Assembly (NCBI GenBank): GCA_024687845.1 | Contig: JAILEL010000184.1 | Coordinates: 1 to 31,997 of the forward strand | Length of the DNA: 31,997 nt | Direction of reading: 5' to 3' | Origin: Eubacterium sp. | GTDB lineage: Bacteria > Bacillota_A > Clostridia > Lachnospirales > Lachnospiraceae | In this document: positions 24,686 to 31,997 of the stretch, one piece after another | How positions within the stretch are numbered: position 1 is the first letter of the stretch | Layout: every line of letters starts with the position of its first letter | The notes under the pieces: generated by a model | The model's input: the letters and a program-made list of their open reading frames with translations, nothing else | The model's database searches: none | Told to the model about the DNA's origin: nothing | Made by a program: the position numbers and the translations under genes

Positions 24686-27658
24686 TCAATCATCACCCAG
24701 TTTCAGGGCTTCAGTTATATTGAGACCTTTTACTATTTTTCTAATCCAGAATATGCAGACAACTACTACCAGGAGAAGCACCAAACCAAGTTTGATCAGG
24801 TCTCCACCATAAGAGCTTGTAAATACTGCAATGTTATGTTTTTCTGGAAGATAGACCGCTGCAAATACCTTTACAAAGAATTTTGATGCCAGTGTTCCTG
24901 CAAGCACACCCGCAAATATTGACATCAGCGACAGGAAGCCCTGTTCCATTCCAAGCATATTGTTAATCTCGTTTCTGCTGATACCCATCGCTCTGTAGAT
25001 ACCAAAGAGCAGCTCTCTATCTCGGATTGATGTTATCCAGTAGATCATATAGCCTATGATGCAAAGAAGAAGCGCTATAAGGAAATCAGCCGTGAAAAGA
25101 CCATTTGTTATCTGAAGAATTGCGGATGCCTTTTCATCCTTCACATCATCTCTCCAGGAAATGATATCATCAACATAACGTTCATCATTTTCGTAGACTT
25201 CCTTCAGCATTGCCTCGACAATATCTGCTTCTCTTCCTGAAACTGTACTTCCATCCCCGTTCTTTAATTCCATTCCTTCAGGAACCTTAACTCCATCTGG
25301 TGCCTTTGCCCAGACTTCATACGGAAGCATACTGAAATGGCTTGTCGCATTTCCATAATTTATAACTGCAAGATAGTTTTCTTTTTCAACTATTTTCTGA
25401 GTTTCATCAGTTTCGCTATTCTCATATTTATATTTTGTATAGCCCGGCCACGAATCCGTTATTGCAACCACCTTAAAATCAGTACTTGCATAGGAGGTCT
25501 TTATATCAGTCTGTTTAGGCGGATACATATCACACTGAATCTTATCACCTATCTTAAGATCAAAAAGGTCGGCCAGATTTTTTGAAATAATAACACCTTC
25601 AGTCTCAACTGCAAGCGCATTCAGATAATTATACCAGTGTTCCTTAGTAATACCATCTCGAAGTTCAGCGGTCTCGCCGAATTCCCTGGTATGAATCCCC
25701 ATAAGAGTTACATTTGGCGTTTCTTTACCCTTAACCTTAAGAGTTGCTCTGTCGCTCACAAGAACCTTGGTAACAGAGGAAAATGTACCATTATTTTTCA
25801 GTTTCAGATATGGATCAAAATCCAGTTCATTGTATTTCCATCTTCTGTCTCCAGGTGGTCCAACAATAACCGCATTCCAGTGTTCCTTTATTCTAATATC
25901 AGTACCACAGTTATATTTAAGCCTTTCAACCTTATTTCCATTAATTGTTCTGGCCATATTAGCATTGAAAAGGCTCATAGCTACAGTCATTACAAGGAAA
26001 ATGGAGATGACACCTGACGCTTTTCTGGTACGCATTATCTGCAGAATTCCTGCATAAGTTACTGGCTTAAACTGCTTCGCACCAATCTTATAGATAAGCT
26101 TTACCACATAGAAAATAATTCTAAGCATCAGCATTCCACAAGCAAAAAGGAACAGGGTCGAATTGATGAAAATGATCGGATCTATTCCTTCTCCATTCAG
26201 AACTCCCTTCGAAAGTGTACCTATCTGCTTATTATAATTATAGAGCAGATATATAGATACCCCGAGAAGAGCGACATCGATAAAATACTTTTCCCAGACA
26301 GGGATTGAAGCACTCTTTCTTTTGTTCTTAACCTTTCTAAAATAAAGCAGAACAGGAAGCAGCATTACAATTACAGCCAGCAGAGCACCCACAGCTCCAG
26401 AAGCGATCATCATTACATTAAATCTGTAATCTCTCACGCTTATTCCGGAAGCTCCAAATTCAAAGCCCATGAAGTCAGTAACACCGGCCACCAGCTTACC
26501 AAATATGAATCCCGCTCCAAGTCCTATCGGAAGGCTCACCCCAGCCAGAATGAAGGACTGGATAACATAGAGACCGATAAGTCGTCCTTTGCTGAGTCCT
26601 CTGTTTTTAAGCGTAGACAGCTCACCATTTTCAGAATCAATTATTCTAAATGCAATCATTCCGATAAATATCAGAACTAAAACAATTAAAGGAAGAACAA
26701 TAACATAAAGCATCTGCTCAACAGATTTGCTGTTTTTTCTATATTCCCTAACGATAGGAGTAATCTCCTCTGTCAGGTTTTCGTCCATTTGGGTGAACTG
26801 ATATAAAATACTTTCAATATCATATATACGGTTAGTACCTATATATCTGTAATCAAAGGACATATAAAGATCATAGGTAAGCTGTTTAGGATGTTTCTTT
26901 ACAATATTTTCAAAATCTTTCTTATCTACTATAAGCAAATTGCCACTCTCAGAAAGAGGTGCATGCCAGAAATAATCATCCTGTTTTTCAGTAATAATTC
27001 CACTAATATATAAAATGAAATGTGGTTTATCCGACTCATCATATCCAATATTCAATTTATAGAAAGATAGAACCTCGCCAGGTACCAGATCAAGAACATT
27101 AGCCGTTTCCTGACTCACAAGACAAGGAATTGCATTTGAAGGTATCTCACAACCTGTTTCTGAATACTTTGAAACATCCCCGTAGAGATCAACTCCTGAA
27201 ACAACGTTGTAATGCTCTGAAATGTCAGCCCCTGAACCGCCAAGGCCTTCCTCAAGATAACCAATATCTACATTTCCTTCTGTTCCATATGAATAATCAG
27301 CTTTAACATTTCTATAGGTCACAAGTCTTTCAGTATTGACAATCGGAAGATCTATATATTTTTTCCAGGATTCTTCATAAGCCTTAATATCATCAGAAAT
27401 ATAATCTGTCGTTTTTTGTTCAGCGGGAATATCTTCGATTTCCTTCAGCGTTAATGCTCCCGCTCTATACAGAACCATCGGAAATTTGTGAGTTTTTTCC
27501 TGATAACTCGTAAAGCCACGCTGAATAAGCTTCGCACGGGAACCATCACGAAACATCATAATCATAGCAAATATCATGATGATTGAAACAATACCAATCA
27601 ACAGACAAAGATACAGCTTATATTTATTTATAATTTTAGTGATTATGTATCTTAGCAT
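24686..27658 (-). CDS. double FtsX-domain ABC transporter permease
   Basis: A 990-residue membrane protein made of two FtsX-type modules in one chain. Each has one helix, a large extracytoplasmic domain of about 250-270 residues, then a three-helix FtsX core: first module helices near residues 12-33, 320-345, 360-390 and 415-440, second near 555-575, 855-880, 900-930 and 950-975. Two extra helices at about 460-530 join them. The short cytoplasmic motifs LSTLKNRGLSKGRLIGLYVI and FGIYRAMGISRNEIN match the coupling region of FtsX/MacB permeases. Such proteins drive efflux or extracytoplasmic work rather than import. AGGAGAG six bases before the ATG supports the start. Neighbouring adaptors and ATPases complete the machine. 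Confidence 0.9.
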   Translation of the reverse strand: MLRYIITKIINKYKLYLCLLIGIVSIIMIFAMIMMFRDGSRAKLIQRGFTSYQEKTHKFPMVLYRAGALTLKEIEDIPAEQKTTDYISDDIKAYEESWKKYIDLPIVNTERLVTYRNVKADYSYGTEGNVDIGYLEEGLGGSGADISEHYNVVSGVDLYGDVSKYSETGCEIPSNAIPCLVSQETANVLDLVPGEVLSFYKLNIGYDESDKPHFILYISGIITEKQDDYFWHAPLSESGNLLIVDKKDFENIVKKHPKQLTYDLYMSFDYRYIGTNRIYDIESILYQFTQMDENLTEEITPIVREYRKNSKSVEQMLYVIVLPLIVLVLIFIGMIAFRIIDSENGELSTLKNRGLSKGRLIGLYVIQSFILAGVSLPIGLGAGFIFGKLVAGVTDFMGFEFGASGISVRDYRFNVMMIASGAVGALLAVIVMLLPVLLYFRKVKNKRKSASIPVWEKYFIDVALLGVSIYLLYNYNKQIGTLSKGVLNGEGIDPIIFINSTLFLFACGMLMLRIIFYVVKLIYKIGAKQFKPVTYAGILQIMRTRKASGVISIFLVMTVAMSLFNANMARTINGNKVERLKYNCGTDIRIKEHWNAVIVGPPGDRRWKYNELDFDPYLKLKNNGTFSSVTKVLVSDRATLKVKGKETPNVTLMGIHTREFGETAELRDGITKEHWYNYLNALAVETEGVIISKNLADLFDLKIGDKIQCDMYPPKQTDIKTSYASTDFKVVAITDSWPGYTKYKYENSETDETQKIVEKENYLAVINYGNATSHFSMLPYEVWAKAPDGVKVPEGMELKNGDGSTVSGREADIVEAMLKEVYENDERYVDDIISWRDDVKDEKASAILQITNGLFTADFLIALLLCIIGYMIYWITSIRDRELLFGIYRAMGISRNEINNMLGMEQGFLSLMSIFAGVLAGTLASKFFVKVFAAVYLPEKHNIAVFTSSYGGDLIKLGLVLLLVVVVCIFWIRKIVKGLNITEALKLGDD

Positions 27659-27678
27659 AGCTTTCTCTCCTGAGACAT

Positions 27679-29949
27679 TTATTTCAGTACGATATCTCCA
27701 GGTTCTACTCCATTCAAAATGTATTTGACAGACGTTGGGGCATTAGGATTATATACCTCAACATACTCTTTAACTATTTCTTCGTTTTCAACTTTCCAGA
27801 CAAAATATTTCGACTCCTTACTCAGCGCAGCTATTTCTGTTTTAAGTGCAGAAGCAGGAATCACTACAACATCTCTTATATCGCATCCATTAAATGTAAT
27901 GCTGGACTTAACCAGATCCATTTCGCTTACTTCAGAATCCATTTCCAGATAAAACTGGTACTGAATATTCTTTTCAAATGGTTTTGAATATGTAATCCGC
28001 GGTCTTCCATCTCTTGTAAAGAGGCAGTATCTGGAAAGATTTCCATTCATTCCAATACAGGTACCTGTCCAGACCTTATCTTCCTGTCTCAGAGTTACCT
28101 TTTCACCAATCTTTGCATTTGTAGGATTACTAAGGGCATCTTGTTTCATATATACCATCAGTTTTGTTTTACCATTATCATTTCCGCGAACTTGTTCAGT
28201 CAGAACAAAGGAATCCTTTTCTACGGCCATTTTATCTGAATAAGGCAGGAAATTAACATATCCTCTGTCATCGGAATACTCCACATAATCAGACCGTCCG
28301 TCTCCCTTTTCAGTTCCTTTTTTAAGTTTTTCGTAATCAGCCTCTTTTATAGCTCGCTTAGCCGCATATTCCCTGCGCTCATAATCTTCCTGATACTCCA
28401 GAATATTCAGCTCGCACTCTTTAATTTCTGCATGATAAAGAGTCTTTCTGACAGCATCTGTATCCGTCGCCATATCCTTAGGGCCGAACAGATCAGCACC
28501 CTTAAGATCATCCTCGATTTCATTTTTCTTATATTGATACTCTCTTGCAGCCTTCGTTCTTTCATTATCCAGACTTTCAATAGAATCTCTCACTTCCTGA
28601 AGTTCTGCCAGTCCTACTGAAGACTCTATTGAGAAAAGAGCATCTCCACCGGATGCATTACCAACATCCTGAATTTTTCTATAAGTTCCGCCAACTTCTG
28701 CTGTATATATTTTATTGTAAGGATATGCCATTGAGACTACATCTGTATTGCTTTCTTCTCTGTAATCCCCAAGGGAAGCTACTTCAGTCTTATATTCCTT
28801 TGGAATAAGAACCGTATTTTGATAAAATACAAGCTCACCTTCAGATAATCCTGACTTCACCTCTGTATAAAGACCATCAGTTTCTCCCAGCTCTATGATG
28901 CGCTTTTCATTTTCGCCCTGAGCTTTCTTTATATAAACAAAGTAGTCACCATTATCAAAATTAATTGAATCATTTCCTACAACTATCTTTGGAGTCGAAT
29001 CTGTAGTCATACAACAAATCATAATATCGACACCAAGTGTGAGAGAAGCGCCCGGAACATCAAATGCCATAGGTGGGTTCTTTTTTACAGAGGCAGCATA
29101 AGATATTTCTTCGTTGGAATAATCATGCTCAACAATATCCATCCGCTTTCCATCTATATAAGTCCATTTACTTATATAGTTTTCTTTGCCGAATCTCTCA
29201 AGGTTGATTTCATCTGTCTCTATGTAAAGATCGTTCATATCAGAAATAACAACTATGTTCTCATAAGCCTCAATCGCATTTGATTTTGAAACATCCTTAA
29301 CAAATGTTACTTTTCCTGAGCATGGAGCAGTAAATGTGTAATTCTCAGTTTTTTCCTCAAGCTTTGCAAGGGCTGATCTTTTCTCACTCAGTTGATTGTC
29401 TATAACTGCCAGATTAAATCTCTGATTTTCCTGTTCAATAAGAATATCCTTGGTTTTCTGATTTATCCCCTCTGTATTTTCAAGATATTCCTCAATCTTC
29501 TTCTCAAAGTCCAGCTTCTTCAGAGTTTCATCAGATACGTTCTTGGTATTTTCTCTCTGCCTTGTCAGAGATTCAATATCATTCTGAATGCTCGTAATCT
29601 GTTCTTCCTTAGCTTTAGTTGAGCAAACAGCAACAACATCTCCTTCGCTTACATAATCTCCGACTCCAACCTTTATTTCAGAAAGATTAACTCCCTTAGT
29701 CGCAAATACAGGATGATCCGTCGGAACAACCTGTCCTTTATAGTACGAGACCTTTCCTACAGTTCTCTTTTTAACTGGGCGAAATGGATCAACTGTCGAA
29801 ACAGGTTCCTTTAATTCAGGAACATCAGCCACATTACTTCCGCATCCGGTAAAGCTTCCCATCAAAAGAATCAGCTGAGCCATAATGAGGATAACAGCGA
29901 CTCTGCAGGTTATAAATTTATTCAGTTTTCTGTTTTTTGTTATCTTCAT
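27679..29949 (-). CDS. double-length HlyD/MacA-like adaptor lipoprotein
   Basis: A 756-residue protein with an N-terminal signal and lipobox FTGC (Cys36). Two adaptor units follow each other. The first (about 60-390) has a lipoyl half-motif (ATKGVNLSEIKVGVGDYVSE), a long charged coiled coil near 110-195, the returning half (NYTFTAPCSGKVTFVKDV) and a C-terminal strand part (EVKSGLSEGELVFY). The second (about 405-756) repeats the order: AEVGGTYRKIQDVGNASGGD, a coiled coil near 450-560, a barrel and the last VLNGVEPGD-like segment (ILNGVEPGDIVLK). Adaptors of this type bridge FtsX-type permeases to outer parts; in a Gram-positive they probably act in the cell wall space. AGGAG lies nine bases before the ATG at 29949. 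Confidence 0.85.
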   Translation of the reverse strand: MKITKNRKLNKFITCRVAVILIMAQLILLMGSFTGCGSNVADVPELKEPVSTVDPFRPVKKRTVGKVSYYKGQVVPTDHPVFATKGVNLSEIKVGVGDYVSEGDVVAVCSTKAKEEQITSIQNDIESLTRQRENTKNVSDETLKKLDFEKKIEEYLENTEGINQKTKDILIEQENQRFNLAVIDNQLSEKRSALAKLEEKTENYTFTAPCSGKVTFVKDVSKSNAIEAYENIVVISDMNDLYIETDEINLERFGKENYISKWTYIDGKRMDIVEHDYSNEEISYAASVKKNPPMAFDVPGASLTLGVDIMICCMTTDSTPKIVVGNDSINFDNGDYFVYIKKAQGENEKRIIELGETDGLYTEVKSGLSEGELVFYQNTVLIPKEYKTEVASLGDYREESNTDVVSMAYPYNKIYTAEVGGTYRKIQDVGNASGGDALFSIESSVGLAELQEVRDSIESLDNERTKAAREYQYKKNEIEDDLKGADLFGPKDMATDTDAVRKTLYHAEIKECELNILEYQEDYERREYAAKRAIKEADYEKLKKGTEKGDGRSDYVEYSDDRGYVNFLPYSDKMAVEKDSFVLTEQVRGNDNGKTKLMVYMKQDALSNPTNAKIGEKVTLRQEDKVWTGTCIGMNGNLSRYCLFTRDGRPRITYSKPFEKNIQYQFYLEMDSEVSEMDLVKSSITFNGCDIRDVVVIPASALKTEIAALSKESKYFVWKVENEEIVKEYVEVYNPNAPTSVKYILNGVEPGDIVLK

Positions 29950-29985
29950 TAGTGAAAGCTCCTATTCTAACAGCTCACTTCTATA

Positions 29986-31107
29986 TCAATCATCCGGAAT
30001 TGAGACTATATCGCCTTCCTCAAGGCCGTCCTTAATAACTATATCCGTACCAACCTGTTCACCTACTGTAACCTTTACAGCCTTACGGAGTCCATCTTCC
30101 ATAACCTTATATACATAGGTTTCATCGTTATATATGATGATTGCACGCCTATCTACATAGCAGGTATTTTTAATCTCTGGAAGCTCCTTACTGATGGTCA
30201 GTGTTTTTTCCTTCAGACTCTCATCATTTACCAGCTTAAAATATACCTTATCAGAAGACGATGCATTTCCTGAACTGGCCGATACAGTCGGGTCATCTAT
30301 TACTTCAACCTCATATTCATTCATCGCATACTTTGCTTTGAATCTGTCGCCGACCTTAAAATCCATATCTGCTGCTGTCAGCGCCCCAACAGATTTTTCC
30401 ATATTTGGCCTTTCAGATTTATCCAGGATATAGTAGCCATCATCAGAAACCACCTTTATTATAGGTGCACCAACAACTAAAGATCCGTTCTTTACTGATT
30501 CATTTATCTGGCTTACCACTCCTGCTGAAGTTGCCACAATATTTATATTGTTATAGGTTTCATTTACATCCGATATATATTGATCTGCAAGATTTATATT
30601 TTCATTCAGTTCAACTATTTCATCATAATAATCACTATAACCATCCAGAGCCTGCAGGTTCAGATAATGTTCTTTTCTGATATAATCATTACTCTTAGAG
30701 GATTCCCAGGTTTCACTCTTTTCATCTAATATTTTAGAAGAAAATGTCAGAAGCGTATCTCCTTCGCTGACCCTATCCCCCTCAGAAACATTAAGGCCTT
30801 CAAACTTTACATCATACATCATCTCCATCTCAGTTACCTTTTCCTGAAGAAGACTGTAGCTTACTTCGTTAAAGCCTGAAAGTTCAATATCCTGCTTGAA
30901 GGTCGGAGTAAGATTTCCTCTTTCTACTGTAGCCGTTTCTCTTTCCTGGATATTATTGGATATTTCCACTGGAGGAGCCAGCGGATCCATATCAGAATTC
31001 CCGCAAGAAGTTAACATAAAAATAGCAGGCACAAGAAGTCCTGCCAGAACTTTTCTGGCAGAACCCTTTCGCCTACTATAATTATACTTTCGTCTCACAA
31101 CCTTCAC
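29986..31107 (-). CDS. HlyD/MacA-like adaptor lipoprotein
   Basis: A 373-residue lipoprotein with lipobox LTSC (Cys35). Conserved adaptor parts are VKFEGLNVSEGDRVSEGDTL near residue 102, a shortened helical hairpin near 125-180, the returning lipoyl half (NIVATSAGVVSQINESVKNG), a beta-barrel and the closing VKDGLEEGD-type motif (VIKDGLEEGDIVSIPDD). The start is GTG at 31107; the gap to the upstream gene is only 6 bp and there is no strong ribosome site, so coupling to that gene is likely. The second adaptor gene follows after 36 bp. Confidence 0.85.
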   Translation of the reverse strand: MKVVRRKYNYSRRKGSARKVLAGLLVPAIFMLTSCGNSDMDPLAPPVEISNNIQERETATVERGNLTPTFKQDIELSGFNEVSYSLLQEKVTEMEMMYDVKFEGLNVSEGDRVSEGDTLLTFSSKILDEKSETWESSKSNDYIRKEHYLNLQALDGYSDYYDEIVELNENINLADQYISDVNETYNNINIVATSAGVVSQINESVKNGSLVVGAPIIKVVSDDGYYILDKSERPNMEKSVGALTAADMDFKVGDRFKAKYAMNEYEVEVIDDPTVSASSGNASSSDKVYFKLVNDESLKEKTLTISKELPEIKNTCYVDRRAIIIYNDETYVYKVMEDGLRKAVKVTVGEQVGTDIVIKDGLEEGDIVSIPDD

Positions 31108-31113
31108 TTCTTA

Positions 31114-31997
31114 TTAAAACCCCCAATTATGTATGTCCATAATTGATCCATCCATGGCATTTACATATACCACGCCCATGTTGGATCCAGTAGAACTGGT
31201 AACATCTCCCATTATAAACATTTCCCATACAGGAATACTGGAAAATGTATCTGAATTCTCATCTTCTCTATAAGAATAATATGACAAACTAAATGATTGA
31301 ATTGTTACTGTTCTTGGTTTATTGAACTCGGCAGCATCAAACTTCTCAGGAAGTTCAGCCTTCACGCTTTCGAGAACTTTATCAAACTCAAGCAGTTTTA
31401 CATTCTCAACCACATCCGTTATCTCATCCATGATTTTAAGGTCAACGCCATAGATACCTTTACTAGTATATTTAATTATTCCACTATTAGATGAGCAAGG
31501 TTCTAATGCATACGAATTTTCGTAAATATCACAATATCCTGGATCGAGATAAACTGCATAACCATCTGCAGTAAAATTCGTTTCTTTAATCGCACTATTT
31601 ATCACATTTGATTCACTGCTTATGTATTCATATATACTTGTATCATGATTCTTTTTATATTCTGTATATAGATCTTCCTGTTCAGCCAAAACGCTGTATG
31701 CAACACCATCACTACCGCATCCAGTCTTAATCGTACTGATATAGTCAGAATCAGAAAACATCAGCATCGATGGTCCTTTGTCGAATCTGGTATAAGAGCC
31801 GATTACTACCACCGAATCAGACATAAAACTTGATATATCGTCATGGTTATTTTTCACATAAATATCCGGTTTTGTAGTCACACTAACATAACCCTTTAAT
31901 TTAAATTCATTTGTCAGCAGATCTACAGCATCTTTTTCTATCTCGTCAAGACTTTTACTACAAGCATTATCTATTTCAAGCGGCTTACCCACTGAAT
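31114..31997 (-). CDS. partial gene for a probable lipoprotein of unknown function
   Basis: The frame is open to the right edge of the window with no stop upstream, and the GTG at 31992 has no sign of being the true start, so the 5' end is missing. The 294 residues seen are acidic, Ser/Tyr-rich and without membrane helices. The C-terminus (SIPVWEMFIMGDVT, then GVVYVNAMDGSIMDI) resembles the paired-strand endings of PepSY-like and DUF6034-type clostridial lipoproteins, but this is a weak match by eye. It lies 6 bp before the first adaptor gene, so it belongs to the same operon and probably works with the export machine at the cell surface. Function not recognised. Confidence 0.7.
   Translation of the reverse strand, partial: SVGKPLEIDNACSKSLDEIEKDAVDLLTNEFKLKGYVSVTTKPDIYVKNNHDDISSFMSDSVVVIGSYTRFDKGPSMLMFSDSDYISTIKTGCGSDGVAYSVLAEQEDLYTEYKKNHDTSIYEYISSESNVINSAIKETNFTADGYAVYLDPGYCDIYENSYALEPCSSNSGIIKYTSKGIYGVDLKIMDEITDVVENVKLLEFDKVLESVKAELPEKFDAAEFNKPRTVTIQSFSLSYYSYREDENSDTFSSIPVWEMFIMGDVTSSTGSNMGVVYVNAMDGSIMDIHNWGF

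Noticed and set aside
1..31997. tRNA, rRNA, insertion sequences, phage genes or CRISPR-Cas
   Set aside because: No cloverleaf, rRNA, transposase, integrase or Cas sequence was recognised on reading the window.

Overview
The window reads as low-GC Firmicutes DNA, most likely a Lachnospiraceae-type clostridium. This is an inference from the codon and base composition, the AGGAGG-type ribosome sites, the lipobox proteins with Thr/Glu-rich linkers, and the mix of genes; no rRNA or other marker is present to fix the genus. Every gene but one lies on the minus strand, so the text follows the direction of transcription, from high to low coordinates. No tRNA, rRNA, CRISPR array, insertion sequence or phage gene was seen.

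Region 1 (31997 to 22653) is an export machine that enters from beyond the right edge. In order it encodes a partial probable lipoprotein of unknown function, a HlyD/MacA-like lipoprotein adaptor, a double-length adaptor (756 aa), a double-length FtsX-type ABC permease (990 aa) and two different MacB/LolD-type ATPases. The second ATPase ends in what looks like an AbrB/SpoVT swapped-hairpin domain. The operon closes with a hairpin at 22597-22642. This is the most unusual part of the window.

Region 2 (22548 to 10357) starts with a MATE efflux gene behind a good promoter. A compact co-directional run follows: a GH13 alpha-glucan hydrolase, uvrB, uvrA, a divergent PAP2 protein, folP (dihydropteroate synthase) and a CASTOR/POLLUX-like putative ion channel. 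Gaps between these are 18 to 77 bp, so they may be one transcript. The run ends at a bidirectional terminator shared with the only plus-strand gene, a TetR-family regulator at 9696-10265.

Region 3 (9493 to 5190) is a zinc uptake operon: a Fur/Zur-family repressor, a zinc-binding lipoprotein with a His/Asp/Glu-rich loop, the ATPase, the permease (overlapping the ATPase gene by 8 bp) and a lipoprotein of unknown function. Two 7-3-7 inverted repeats of Fur-box type lie upstream of the repressor gene, which suggests autoregulation by zinc. A 58-bp fold-back palindrome sits between these boxes and the tetR promoter.

Region 4 (5259 to 1) carries a membrane-anchored FecR-domain protein, a large secreted repeat protein and a CHASE2-domain membrane sensor that runs off the left edge. 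The three are tightly spaced and look like one cell-envelope sensing unit.

A small dispersed element is also present: related 30-bp blocks of 8-bp units lie exactly at the stop codons of two unrelated genes (5308-5337 and 10330-10359).
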